The position numbers were made by a program, and so were the translations under genes. From Poriferisodalis sp965231925 (GTDB taxonomy: Bacteria; Actinomycetota; Acidimicrobiia; Acidimicrobiales; Poriferisodalaceae): 64,000 nucleotides of DNA. The stretch lies in assembly GCA_965231925.1 (NCBI GenBank), contig OZ246894.1:2232001-2296000 (forward strand). Direction: 5' to 3'. This document shows positions 46,242-55,419 of this stretch, one piece after another (position 1 is the stretch's first letter; each line of letters opens with the position of its first letter). The notes under the pieces are model-generated. The model saw only the letters and a program-made list of their open reading frames with translations. It searched no databases and had not been told where the DNA came from.

Positions 46242-49200
46242 ATGCGGCGTGGGCCGGTGAGGCGTGTTCGCCGCGGGTTCGCGGCGTCGTTGGCGTTGTT
46301 GTTGGCTGCGTCGGTTTTGGCGGTGGTGGCTGGGCCGGTTGATCGTGCTGGGGCGCAGACGCCTGCGGCGGTGGTCGTTGATGTGCCTCATGACTGGGCG
46401 TTGATCCCTGATGGCGTCGAGGTCGGTGATGAGTTCCGTTTGGTGTTCGTGACTCAGGAGAGGCGCAACGCGAGTTCGTCGAACATTGCTGATTACGACA
46501 GTTTTGTGCGGACGTCGGCTGGGAGCAGCAGCGCGCATGCGGCGCTGCGCGCGTATTCGCAGCATTTCAAGGCGCTGGGCTCGACGAGCTCGGTGCACGC
46601 GCGTGATCACTTGGGCATGCACCCCGATAATGCGGATCATCAGGATGTGCCGGTGTATTGGGTGGGCGGCCCGAGGGCTGCTGCGGGCAATTTTGCGGTG
46701 TTCAGCTCGACGAGATTTGGTGAAAACGGTATCGGGTGGGAGGCGGACGGTCGCTACGCGTCGGGTGCCGTCGTTCCCAGCAGCGGTACATCCAGACGGG
46801 TCTGGACCGGCAGCCGCGAGAACGGCGCCGGTCGTGGTGCGACTGCTGTTTTCGGACAGATTGGGGTCGGCTGGGGTCTAGCCGGCCGGACTCCTGACCA
46901 TATACATTCCGGAACAGGCGTAGTAGCCGCGGGCACGAATTATTCGTTGTATGGGGTGTCGGCGGTGTTCCGGGTGGTGGCGGGGCGGTTGGTGTCCAAT
47001 TTGGGTCAGGCTGACGGCAGCTCCTCCCTTCTTGAGCATTTTGATTATGCGCAGGCGTTCACGTCGGGCGGTGCCGCTCACGGGTACACGCTGGACGGTG
47101 TCGACATCGAGTTCGCGCGCCTTTCGAACAGTTCGGTGTTTTCCTCTTCGAAGCTGACGGTGACGGTGCGCGCCGATTCGGGCGGTTCGCCGGGCGCGGT
47201 GGTCGCGACGTTGACGAACCCGGCCTATCAGGCGACGAGCACGGATCGTGTGTTCGGTTTCGACGCGCCGGCGGGGGGTGTGGCGTTGGAGGCGGACTCG
47301 ACGTATTGGGTGGTGTTGGACCGCAGCGGCGCCGTCTCGGGCCTCAACACTCTCCGGCGCACGAATTCGGCCAGCGAGGACGGTGGTGCCGCGAGCGGGT
47401 TCAGCATCGCCGACACCAGGCGCTTCAAGGGTCGCAGCGAGAGCGGATGGCGCGTCCCGGCCAGTGGCTCGTACAAGATCGCGGTGCGCGGCGCCGTGAA
47501 TCCGCCTCCGCCGCCGATGCCTGAGGCGGACGGGGTGTTCGTGGTGCCCCATGACTGGGAGCTGGTCCCGTCGGGGCTGGACTCCGGTGATGAGTTCCGC
47601 TTGCTGTTCGTGACGATGACCAGGCGCAACGCGACGTCGTCCGATATCGCCGATTACGACAGTTTTGTGCAGTCGTCGGCTGCGGGGTCGTTGGCGGGCG
47701 GGTCGCTTCCGGCGATCCAGCCGTATGCGTCGTTGTTCAAGGCGCTGGGGTCCACGTCGACGGTGGACGCCCGCGACCACCTCGGCATGAACCCGGACAA
47801 CTCGGCTCACAACAATGCGCATGTGTATTGGCTCAACGGCGGCAGGATCGCGTACGGCAATGCTGATGTGTGGGACGGCGCTTGGACGAACGTCGGCTTG
47901 GCGAATACGCGTACCCAGCTGGGCACTGCCAACAGTGTTGGCACGGTGTTCACGGGCTCGAACACCGACGGCACGAAACACGCGACGCGTTTCTTGGGTG
48001 CTGGCCATCCAACGCCTGTCAGTACTGGCGGCACCCGCGTGGGCGACAACCCTATTGCACGGTCCGCGGCCCTGCCTGGGAACTACTTCCTGTTTTATGG
48101 GGTGTCGCCGGTGTTTCGGGTGGGTTTGGTGCCGGTGCCGGTGTCGGTGGATTTGTCGGGTGTGGGTTCGTCGGTTGTGGAGCGCATTGAGGGGCGGTCG
48201 GTTCCGTTTCGGGTGGGGCTGTCTCGTCCGTTGTCGGCTGGTGAGAGCGTTTCGGTGCCGTTGGTGGTGTCGGGTGCGTCTGATGTGGTGAACGATTTCG
48301 GTGTGGAGCTGACGGCGGGGGCGACCAATACGGGTGTGTCGTTGGATTTGTCGGTTGCGGGCGGCCCGTTTGTGGTGTTCGAGGGTGCCGGGGCGCATGC
48401 GGCATCTGTCGATTTGACGCTGACTGAGGATGGTGTGGCCGAGTCGGGTTCGGAGCGGTTGACGGTGAGTCTGGGGTCGGCGTCGGATTTCGCGTCGCAG
48501 GTGAGTGTGGGGCACACGAATGTGGCCGGGGGTGCGGTGCGGGGCCGTTCGACGCGGTTTCGGGTGGATGTGTTCGATGCGGGGGTGCGGCCGTGGGTGC
48601 AGTTCCGGACGTGCCCGCAGGGCGTGTCGTGTTCGGCGGGCAGCAGCACAGGCTGGGTGGCGACTTCGGAGGGTGATGCTTTGCCGGTGGTGTCGCTGTT
48701 TGAGGGCGGTTCGGATGTGTCGTATCAGTTTCGTTTGAGGGCGCCGCAGGTCGCGGAGTTCGGCGAGGCGTGGGTGCAGGTGGCTCGTGCTCATGGCGGT
48801 CATATGGGTGTGGGGACCCAGGACTCGGATCGGTTGATCTGCCGCAGCCCGAGCAATCGTCATGTTTCGATCGGGGGCCAGTTGTTGGGCCAGACCGGTG
48901 TCGGCGGCAATCCTGCGGTGCCGCTCAATTTTCGGCCGCATGACGCGTCGAGCGGCTGTCCGCATCCGATCGTTTTCTTCGGCGGCGGCGACAAGGACGA
49001 CTGGCAGACGGTGACGGTCGGGTCGGGCGATGATCCTGATGCGTTCGATCATTCGACGCATTTGGTGCATCGTGCGGGGATGTCGGGCCCCAGCGGGCGC
49101 ATCGACGCCGGTTTCGGCGATGTGCGGCTGCCGGTCCATATCGCCGATGACGACGCGTGGGAGCAGGATCTCGAGATCTCCGTCGACGGCGGCACGACGT

Positions 49201-52200
49201 GGACTGCTGCGGCGGACGGCGGTTTCGGGGCGGCGTTGAACGTCGCGCTCACTGCGGGGGAGGTGCATTCGTTTCGGGTGCGGCTGGCGAATGATCCGGC
49301 GTCGATTCCTCGGGGCGCGACGCAGGTGTTTTTCACGGTGTCGGCGTGCACGGGCGATCTGCGCGCTCCTGACAGCAGTCAGGAGTTCCGCGGTTTGAAC
49401 CGGTTCAGGTGTCTGGGTCCGTCTTATGAGGTGAGGATCTCTTCTTCGGGGGATCCTTCGCCGACGGCGAGCGAGCGCATCGGTGTGACTTATGGCAGCC
49501 CGGTGACGGTGAATGTGCATGTGGATGAGGGCTATTTGGGGCCGGTGCATTTCACGGTGCATGCGGTGAATCTGTGGCGCCGCACCGATACCGACATGCC
49601 TGCCCATGCCGCTGCGCCGGCGTCGTACCGGACGCAGCCGTTCACGTATCTGAAGCGGTTCACCGCGTGCGCGGGCTGCGTGTCGGGGTTCGAGCGGTCG
49701 ATCTATTTCGCCCGATCCGACAGCACCGGCATCGGCGGCACCGGCGGCACGCAGGGGGCGGTGGGGGAGCTGACTGCGTTCGATCTGTCCGACACCGGCA
49801 TCGGGCTGCGGTGGCCTGCTGTGACCGGAGCGGACGCCTATCAGGTGCGCTGGTGGCCGACCGTGTCGGCGACGCCGGGGACGCCTGCGTCGGCGTCTTA
49901 TGTGTCGGCGCTGGTGCAGCATCCCGGTCATGTGCTGGACGGCCTGGAGCCCGCGACGCAGTATCGGGCGCGGGTGTATTACTTCGCGGACGGCGGGGTG
50001 CTGTTGGGCTCGGCGAGTCCCACGATCCGGTTCACGACGCTGCCCGCGGGATCGCCGACGCAGGCGGCTCCGACGTCGCCGGTGCTCGAGCCGGTGCCTG
50101 TCGCGTCGATCGCGGCCGACGGCGGCAACGTCGTCGAGGGCGGCACCGCCGCGTTCACGGTCACGTTGACGCCGCCGCCGACCGAGCCTGTGACGGTGAA
50201 TGTGGAGGTCGGCCATTACGGCGACGGGTCGCTCATCGCCGACGCCGACGCGGGAGCCCGCACCGTCACGGTGCCGACATCGGGCACGGCACGGTTCACC
50301 GTGACGACGCTGGACAACACCAGCCCGGACGCGAACGGGCCGATCCACGCCGACGTGACAGCCGGGGACGGCTATCGGCTGCACCAGTTCGACAGCCGGG
50401 CGGTGGTGTTCGTCGACAACGACGACGACCCCAAGGCCGAGGTGACGACCATCGGCGTCTCCGAGGTGACCGACACCACCGCGACGATCGTGTGGGCGGC
50501 CCGCGGCGACGGCGCGAAATATCAGGTCGGCTGGTACCAGAGCCCCGGCATCCCCCGACTCAAATACGCCACCACCGACGGCACATCGCATCAGATCAGC
50601 GGCCTCGAACCGGAGTCGGGCTATCAGGTGTTCGTGATCGCGTCGCGCGGCGCCGCGATCATCGGCACCTACACCATCTCGGTCGCGACCCTCGCCGGCG
50701 GCGAGACCAAAACTGCCGAAGTGGACGTCACCTTGCCGCCGCCCACCCCCGAGGTGTCCATAACCGCCGACACAGCCGCCGTCACCGAGGGCGGCACAGC
50801 CGCGTTCACGATCACCGCCGAGCCTGCGCCCGAGAGCGACCTGCAAGTCGCGGTGACTGTCGCGCAGAGCGGCGACTGGGGCGCCGCTGCGGGCCGCAAG
50901 ATCGTCACCATCGGCACATCGGGCACCGCGACGCTCACCGTCGCCACCGCCGACGACAGCGCAGACGAACCCGACGGCTCGGTCACCGCTGTCGTCGACG
51001 ACGACTACGGCTACACCGTCGACCCCGACAAAGCCACCGCGACCGTCGCTGTCGCCGACGACGACGTCCCGCGGGTCTCCGTCACCGCCGCCGGCGGGAT
51101 CACCGAGGGCGGCGACGCGGTGTTCACGGTCACCGCCAGCCCCGTGCCCCACAGCAGCCTGCAAATCGCCGTCGCCGTCACACAACACGGCGACTGGGGC
51201 GCCGCCGTGGGCCAGCGGACTGTCGTCGTCGGCAGCGCAGGCACCGCGACGCTTACCGTCGCGACCGCGAACGACGACGCGGATGAGCCCGATGGGACCG
51301 TCACCGCCGCGATCGGGACCGGCAGCGGCTACACGGTGTCGCCCACAGCGCACACCGCGACGGTCGCTGTCGCCGACGACGACCTGCCGCCCGTCCCCGA
51401 AGTGTCGATCGCAGCCGACAGCGCCGCCATCGCCGAAGGCGGCGACGCGACGTTCACCGTCACCGCCGACCCCGCACCCGCAGCCGACCTGGCCGTCACC
51501 GTCACCGTCACCCAGACCGGCGACTACACCGCCGCCGCGGGCCAGCAGACCGTCACCATCGGCGCATCGGGCACCGCGACGCTCACCGTCGCCACCACCG
51601 ACGACGGCGCGGACGAGGCCGACGGGTCGGTCACCGCCACGCTGGACACGCCGGCCGCCGACGGCGGCTACACCGTGTCGGCCTCGCAGAGCACAGCCGC
51701 CGTCGCCGTCGCAGACGACGACGTCCCGCAGGTCACCATCACCGCCGCCGGCGACATCACCGAGGGCGCAAACGCCGGCTTCACCGTCACCGCCAGCCCG
51801 ACGCCCCACAGCGACCTGCGAGTCGCCGTCACCGTCGCGCAGACCGGCGACTACGGCGCCACCGTCGGCCAGAAGACCGTCACCATCGGCACTTCGGGCG
51901 CCGCCACGCTCACCGTCGCCACCGCCGACGACAGCACCGACGAACCCGACGGGGCCATCACCGCCACCCTCGCCGCCGGCACCGACTACGACCTCGGCAC
52001 CCCCAGCGCGGCCACCGTGACCGTCGCAGACGACGACGACGCGCCGGTGGAGCCCGACAAGGACAAAGAGCCCGACGCCGAGCTCACCGTCACTGTCGAG
52101 GACGCCACAGGAACCGAGGGCGACGTGGTCGAGTTCCGCATCATCCTGTCCAGAGCCCTCACCGAGGAACTCGAAGTGAGCTGGAACGCCGGGACCGCCT

Positions 52201-52418
52201 GGCACCTGCGCGACAACCAAGCCCACTCATCCGATTACTGGGCCATGTCGGGGACCATGGTGTTCGCACCCGGGACAACCGAGATGACCGAAGAAATCTG
52301 GCTCAAACAAGACAGCCACAAAGAACCAGACGAACACTTCTCCGTAGAGGCATACCTCCCCGGCAGCTGGCGCCGACCCGACGCCACCGGAACCATGACC
52401 ATCACCGACGACGACTAA
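46242..52418 (+). CDS. Giant secreted repeat protein with FN3-like and Calx-beta-like domains
   Basis: The product of 2058 residues starts with an Arg-rich n-region and hydrophobic core (FAASLALLLAASVLAVVAG), a Sec signal peptide. Two copies of a PHDWxLxPxGxxxGDEFRLxF module (about residues 45-240 and 433-625) flank a lectin-like or anchor-type domain (about 265-430). FN3-like domains are at about 1170-1270 and 1397-1487. At least five Calx-beta-like repeats (about 1284-1394 and 1500-2058) end in ADDD- or TDDD-type Ca-binding loops. No sortase motif or C-terminal membrane anchor is visible. The first 2.5 kb use more T-ending codons than the rest. It is probably an adhesin or matrix protein. 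Translation could also start at GTG 46239. Confidence 0.85.
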   Translation: MRRGPVRRVRRGFAASLALLLAASVLAVVAGPVDRAGAQTPAAVVVDVPHDWALIPDGVEVGDEFRLVFVTQERRNASSSNIADYDSFVRTSAGSSSAHAALRAYSQHFKALGSTSSVHARDHLGMHPDNADHQDVPVYWVGGPRAAAGNFAVFSSTRFGENGIGWEADGRYASGAVVPSSGTSRRVWTGSRENGAGRGATAVFGQIGVGWGLAGRTPDHIHSGTGVVAAGTNYSLYGVSAVFRVVAGRLVSNLGQADGSSSLLEHFDYAQAFTSGGAAHGYTLDGVDIEFARLSNSSVFSSSKLTVTVRADSGGSPGAVVATLTNPAYQATSTDRVFGFDAPAGGVALEADSTYWVVLDRSGAVSGLNTLRRTNSASEDGGAASGFSIADTRRFKGRSESGWRVPASGSYKIAVRGAVNPPPPPMPEADGVFVVPHDWELVPSGLDSGDEFRLLFVTMTRRNATSSDIADYDSFVQSSAAGSLAGGSLPAIQPYASLFKALGSTSTVDARDHLGMNPDNSAHNNAHVYWLNGGRIAYGNADVWDGAWTNVGLANTRTQLGTANSVGTVFTGSNTDGTKHATRFLGAGHPTPVSTGGTRVGDNPIARSAALPGNYFLFYGVSPVFRVGLVPVPVSVDLSGVGSSVVERIEGRSVPFRVGLSRPLSAGESVSVPLVVSGASDVVNDFGVELTAGATNTGVSLDLSVAGGPFVVFEGAGAHAASVDLTLTEDGVAESGSERLTVSLGSASDFASQVSVGHTNVAGGAVRGRSTRFRVDVFDAGVRPWVQFRTCPQGVSCSAGSSTGWVATSEGDALPVVSLFEGGSDVSYQFRLRAPQVAEFGEAWVQVARAHGGHMGVGTQDSDRLICRSPSNRHVSIGGQLLGQTGVGGNPAVPLNFRPHDASSGCPHPIVFFGGGDKDDWQTVTVGSGDDPDAFDHSTHLVHRAGMSGPSGRIDAGFGDVRLPVHIADDDAWEQDLEISVDGGTTWTAAADGGFGAALNVALTAGEVHSFRVRLANDPASIPRGATQVFFTVSACTGDLRAPDSSQEFRGLNRFRCLGPSYEVRISSSGDPSPTASERIGVTYGSPVTVNVHVDEGYLGPVHFTVHAVNLWRRTDTDMPAHAAAPASYRTQPFTYLKRFTACAGCVSGFERSIYFARSDSTGIGGTGGTQGAVGELTAFDLSDTGIGLRWPAVTGADAYQVRWWPTVSATPGTPASASYVSALVQHPGHVLDGLEPATQYRARVYYFADGGVLLGSASPTIRFTTLPAGSPTQAAPTSPVLEPVPVASIAADGGNVVEGGTAAFTVTLTPPPTEPVTVNVEVGHYGDGSLIADADAGARTVTVPTSGTARFTVTTLDNTSPDANGPIHADVTAGDGYRLHQFDSRAVVFVDNDDDPKAEVTTIGVSEVTDTTATIVWAARGDGAKYQVGWYQSPGIPRLKYATTDGTSHQISGLEPESGYQVFVIASRGAAIIGTYTISVATLAGGETKTAEVDVTLPPPTPEVSITADTAAVTEGGTAAFTITAEPAPESDLQVAVTVAQSGDWGAAAGRKIVTIGTSGTATLTVATADDSADEPDGSVTAVVDDDYGYTVDPDKATATVAVADDDVPRVSVTAAGGITEGGDAVFTVTASPVPHSSLQIAVAVTQHGDWGAAVGQRTVVVGSAGTATLTVATANDDADEPDGTVTAAIGTGSGYTVSPTAHTATVAVADDDLPPVPEVSIAADSAAIAEGGDATFTVTADPAPAADLAVTVTVTQTGDYTAAAGQQTVTIGASGTATLTVATTDDGADEADGSVTATLDTPAADGGYTVSASQSTAAVAVADDDVPQVTITAAGDITEGANAGFTVTASPTPHSDLRVAVTVAQTGDYGATVGQKTVTIGTSGAATLTVATADDSTDEPDGAITATLAAGTDYDLGTPSAATVTVADDDDAPVEPDKDKEPDAELTVTVEDATGTEGDVVEFRIILSRALTEELEVSWNAGTAWHLRDNQAHSSDYWAMSGTMVFAPGTTEMTEEIWLKQDSHKEPDEHFSVEAYLPGSWRRPDATGTMTITDDD

Positions 52419-52510
52419 CCCTCGCCGCCGCTGCGCGGCCTGTCGAGGTAACCAGTCTTGCGAAGCCTGCTGAGGGATTCGTGAGCGTGATCGCCGATGA
52501 CTTGCAGCCT

Positions 52511-53317
52511 TTACGGAGATGCTCCGACAGCCTTGGCGGCCAACTCCAATGCCTCGTCGGTGATCGTGCCTCCCGTGTCTCTGATCGGGCTCACAAGGCC
52601 GATCATGGCGTCGGATGCATCGAGCGGTGGCATCTCATAATGCTCGCACCTATGGAAGAACGTCATCTTGCGATCCTGCAACAAGGTGGTCTTCATCTCC
52701 GGCAGTCCTGCCCCCACGAACGCCAGCGGCATGTTCGCCCGTTTGGTGATGTGCTGGATGTCGTTGGACAGCCTGCGGCCTTCAGTCCTGTCGATGCCGT
52801 GCATTTCGTCGACCGTCAGCAGTACTGAGGTGTCGTTGCGCCGCGCCGCCTGGGCGAGGAATGTGAGGTGCTCCCGCAGGCCCATGTGAGTCAGCCGGTC
52901 TTCGTGCTCGGTGACGGAGATCTGCCCCGCCAGCGGGCCGAGCCTGATGCCGACGCTCCGTTCCGCCGAACGAGTTCTGGCGGGATTCGCCATCCCGAGG
53001 GCTTCATAGGCGCGGTCTGCGTTGCGAACTGTCTGCACGATGCGGTCGAGCAGGCCAGGAGTTCCCGCGTCGAGGGAGAGCACTACCCACCCGTCAGCGG
53101 CGGCTCTGTCCTCGATCTCGCTCAACAGCACCGTCTTGCCCGATCCGCGCACACCCATGAGGACACTGGTGTAGCGGGCGTCGTGTGGTCCAGTTACGAG
53201 ACCGCCGCCGAGATCGGCGAGCAGGTCGTCTCGTCCCACCAGCGACTGTGGCGCTCGCCCGAAGTTGGGCGAGAACGGACTAGTGCTCGGAAGTCCCAGT
53301 GCGGATCGTCCCGCCAT
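52511..53317 (-). CDS. AAA ATPase, C-terminally truncated by a premature stop
   Basis: The 268-residue product has an ORC/MoxR-like AAA core: PNFGRAPQSLVGRDDLLADL, Walker A LMGVRGSGKTVLL, Walker B VLLTVDEMHGID and sensor region ANMPLAFVGAGLPEM. The frame stops at TAA within the sensor-2-like AVGASP motif. In-frame sequence after the stop (RLQVIGDHAHESLSRLR on the minus strand, down to about 52433) continues the family pattern. Intact family members are longer, so this is probably a nonsense-truncated gene. Its remains abut the surface-protein 3' end. Upstream are four 20-bp direct repeats. Confidence 0.8.
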   Translation of the reverse strand: MAGRSALGLPSTSPFSPNFGRAPQSLVGRDDLLADLGGGLVTGPHDARYTSVLMGVRGSGKTVLLSEIEDRAAADGWVVLSLDAGTPGLLDRIVQTVRNADRAYEALGMANPARTRSAERSVGIRLGPLAGQISVTEHEDRLTHMGLREHLTFLAQAARRNDTSVLLTVDEMHGIDRTEGRRLSNDIQHITKRANMPLAFVGAGLPEMKTTLLQDRKMTFFHRCEHYEMPPLDASDAMIGLVSPIRDTGGTITDEALELAAKAVGASP

Positions 53318-53341
53318 GCCGCAACAGTATCTGCATGATGT

Positions 53342-53421
53342 CTCGGAGTCGCGCAGAAGTCCTCGGAGTTGCACATAGATTCTCGGAGTCACACATAGAT
53401 TCTCGGAGTCGCGCACAATGT
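53342..53421. repeat. Four 20-bp direct repeats (iteron-like) upstream of the AAA ATPase gene
   Basis: Units begin CTCGGAGT at 53342, 53362, 53382 and 53402, and a partial CTCGG is at 53422. Bases 9-20 vary somewhat between copies (GCACATAGATT-type and GCGCACAATGT-type). They occupy the region 25 bases upstream of the ATPase ATG, where a repressor or the ATPase itself could bind in register. Confidence 0.85.
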
Positions 53422-53488
53422 CTCGGCCGGGCAGGCCTATGGCGACGCCGGAGCGGACGCGACAGCATCGAACCTCGCAGGCCGTGCC

Positions 53489-54532
53489 TCAGTCGCAGTC
53501 GAGGCGGTAGGCGCCTTGGTGGGGCACCATGATGCCTGCCGTGGGCCCGCCGAAGTGGGTGCCGATCACGAGCGTCTCGCCGTCGGCCCAGTCGCCGAAC
53601 GCCTCGTGACGAGTTCGCCGGGCCTCGTCGGGGTCGGTGTCGAACATCGAGCTGAGATCGGGGTCGGCGAGCTGCATCGGGACATGCGCCATGTCGCCGG
53701 TGATGATTCCCCGCTTGCCGCCGCTGGAGATCACCACCGACAGATGTCCCGGCGTATGGCCAGGCGTCGACTGGAACGACACCTGCGAGCAGATGCTGTC
53801 GGTGGCTTCCACCATGTTGGCCCGGTCGGCTGCGGCGATCGGCGCGACCGAGTCGTCGAACACGGCGTCGCTGAACAGGTCGTCATGATTGGCCCAGTAG
53901 TCGTACTCGGGGGCGCAGAACAGATACTGCGCGTTCGGGAACGTCGGCACCCAGTCGCCGTCGGGACCCAAGCAGGTGTTCCAGCCGACGTGGTCCACAT
54001 GGAGGTGTGTGCACACGACGTGGGTGATGCTCTCGGGCGGGAACCTCGCAGCGGTCATGTCATCAAGGAATGGGCCCTGCTGGCGGTGCCACAGCGGGTT
54101 CGAGCGCTGCTTGTCGTTGCCGACGCAAGTATCGACGGCAATGCGGTGCTCGCCGGCGGAGATCACGCAGGTATGGATGCGCTGGAGCAGGTAGCCGTCA
54201 TCGCTGACGAAATGCGGGCGAAGCCACGGCGCCGCCTCGGCCCGGGCCAGCACGCCGCCCTTGCTCACCCCGTCGAAGAGGAACCGTGGCGACGTGGGCG
54301 TGGCCGACTCCGAGATCGACGTGATGGCGACGTCGCCGATCTGCCAGCGCTGCGGCTCGGGTCGCTCGGCATCACCGGCGTGCTGATCACCGGCGTTCTG
54401 CTCGGTGCTCAGGCCCATGTTCGATGCGTCTGCGGTGCTCGGGCCCGCGTTCGATGCATGGGCGGCGCTCAGGTCCGTGTTCGATGCATGGGCGGCGCTC
54501 AGGTCCGTGTTCGATGCGTCGGCGGCGCTCAT
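53489..54532 (-). CDS. MBL-fold metallo-hydrolase
   Basis: The 347-residue product has a beta-lactamase-fold Zn site, CTHLHVDHVGW (HxHxDH), followed by STPGHTPGHLSV, IITGDMAHV and a final GTHFGG, the ordered Zn ligands. The N-terminus (about 1-40) is four decapeptide-like repeats of ASNTDLSAAH type, probably disordered. Substrate is unknown; lactonase-like or quorum-type members share this layout. The ATG overlaps the DinB-like gene stop by three bases (ATGA). Confidence 0.9.
   Translation of the reverse strand: MSAADASNTDLSAAHASNTDLSAAHASNAGPSTADASNMGLSTEQNAGDQHAGDAERPEPQRWQIGDVAITSISESATPTSPRFLFDGVSKGGVLARAEAAPWLRPHFVSDDGYLLQRIHTCVISAGEHRIAVDTCVGNDKQRSNPLWHRQQGPFLDDMTAARFPPESITHVVCTHLHVDHVGWNTCLGPDGDWVPTFPNAQYLFCAPEYDYWANHDDLFSDAVFDDSVAPIAAADRANMVEATDSICSQVSFQSTPGHTPGHLSVVISSGGKRGIITGDMAHVPMQLADPDLSSMFDTDPDEARRTRHEAFGDWADGETLVIGTHFGGPTAGIMVPHQGAYRLDCD
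54420..54529 (-). repeat. 30-bp tandem repeats encoding the MBL protein N-terminus
   Basis: Units with a TTCGATGC start at 54420, 54450, 54480 and 54510. The second and third are identical. Each encodes ten residues, so copy-number changes would keep the reading frame. Confidence 0.85.
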
Positions 54533-55080
54533 GGCTGGCGTCCGACGTAGGCCAGGTAGCGCTGTGCCGCAGTTGCGCCCTCGGGCACCGGTACCTCGTC
54601 GGAGATCAGCTTCCACTTGCGAGGAATGTCGCCGAGCGACTTGACCCGGGCGAGGCTGCTCACGCACAGGTCCTCCGGCAGCTCGACTGCAATGCCCGCA
54701 GACTGGCTGAGATCCCACGAGTGGGTGAGCGGGTCCCACTGCACCATGCCGACGAAGTCTTCGAAGCTCATGGGGCCGAACCAGTACTGGCCTTCGACGG
54801 CCAGGTCGGCGCCGGCGAGCGCTTCTGTGAGCCCGTCTCGGGTCTCGATCCACCGGGCGGCGGGATCGTCGGTCTCGTCGGCCATCTGGGGCATGTTGAT
54901 CTCGCCGGTACGGGCGATGTCGGCAAGGGCGTCGAGCACGCCGCACTGGTGGCGCACCAGCTCGGTCGCATTCCACGCTTCGCAAGGTGTCGTATTGGCC
55001 CAGGCATCGGCGGGCACATCGGCCACGACCGAGTCGAACAAGGCGACCGCTCGCTTGAAGTCTTCGATGGTGCTGCTCAT
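54529..55080 (-). CDS. TIGR03086-type metal-binding DinB-like protein
   Basis: The 183-residue product is a four-helix DinB/mycothiol-dependent-enzyme-like protein. VVADVPADAWANTTPCEAWNATELVRHQCGVLDALA carries the family PCxxW-like opening and first metal His; PMSFEDFVGMVQWDPLTHSWDLSQSAG carries the other metal His. Such proteins in actinobacteria are often mycothiol-dependent transferases or isomerases. The start is ATG 55080. It is the upstream gene of a pair with the MBL hydrolase. Confidence 0.82.
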   Translation of the reverse strand: MSSTIEDFKRAVALFDSVVADVPADAWANTTPCEAWNATELVRHQCGVLDALADIARTGEINMPQMADETDDPAARWIETRDGLTEALAGADLAVEGQYWFGPMSFEDFVGMVQWDPLTHSWDLSQSAGIAVELPEDLCVSSLARVKSLGDIPRKWKLISDEVPVPEGATAAQRYLAYVGRQP

Positions 55081-55224
55081 GGTGAATGAATCCTCTCTCT
55101 GGTTCGACCGTGTGTTACGCAGATAGTGCAGATAGTGCAGCCGACTGTTGAACGGCTCTGCGGCACGGCATCGCCGCAGATCGCCGTGGCGATGCTACGC
55201 CGTGCTAGGTGTTCAGTGCTGCGG

Positions 55225-55293
55225 GCGCAACCTGCGTCCGCAGGCACGCGCAACCTCCGTCCGCAGGCAGGCGCAACCTCCGTCAGTCATGTG
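55225..55293. repeat. Three 23-bp tandem repeats in the spacer upstream of the DinB-like gene
   Basis: Copies begin with GCGCAACCT at 55225, 55248 and 55271. The surrounding 339-bp spacer (55081-55419) has no convincing gene. A GCATCGCC/GGCGATGC hairpin also lies near 55170-55195. Confidence 0.8.
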
Positions 55294-55419
55294 CAGCCTG
55301 AGTCCCCAGCGGTACGCAACCGCTGTCCACTGGGGTGTCCCCAAACGCTTGCGGACACCGCACTGCAGAGCCGGCGGCGACAGTGCCCCGGACGCTTCTC
55401 GCCTTGTCCGCGTTGGCCT

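Noticed and set aside
46878..52226. Very long minus-strand open frame (about 1780 codons) antisense to the giant surface protein
   Set aside because: It mirrors the GC-rich repeats, is rich in Arg/Gly/Ala, and has no domain, start signal or signal peptide; the plus-strand gene has all of these.
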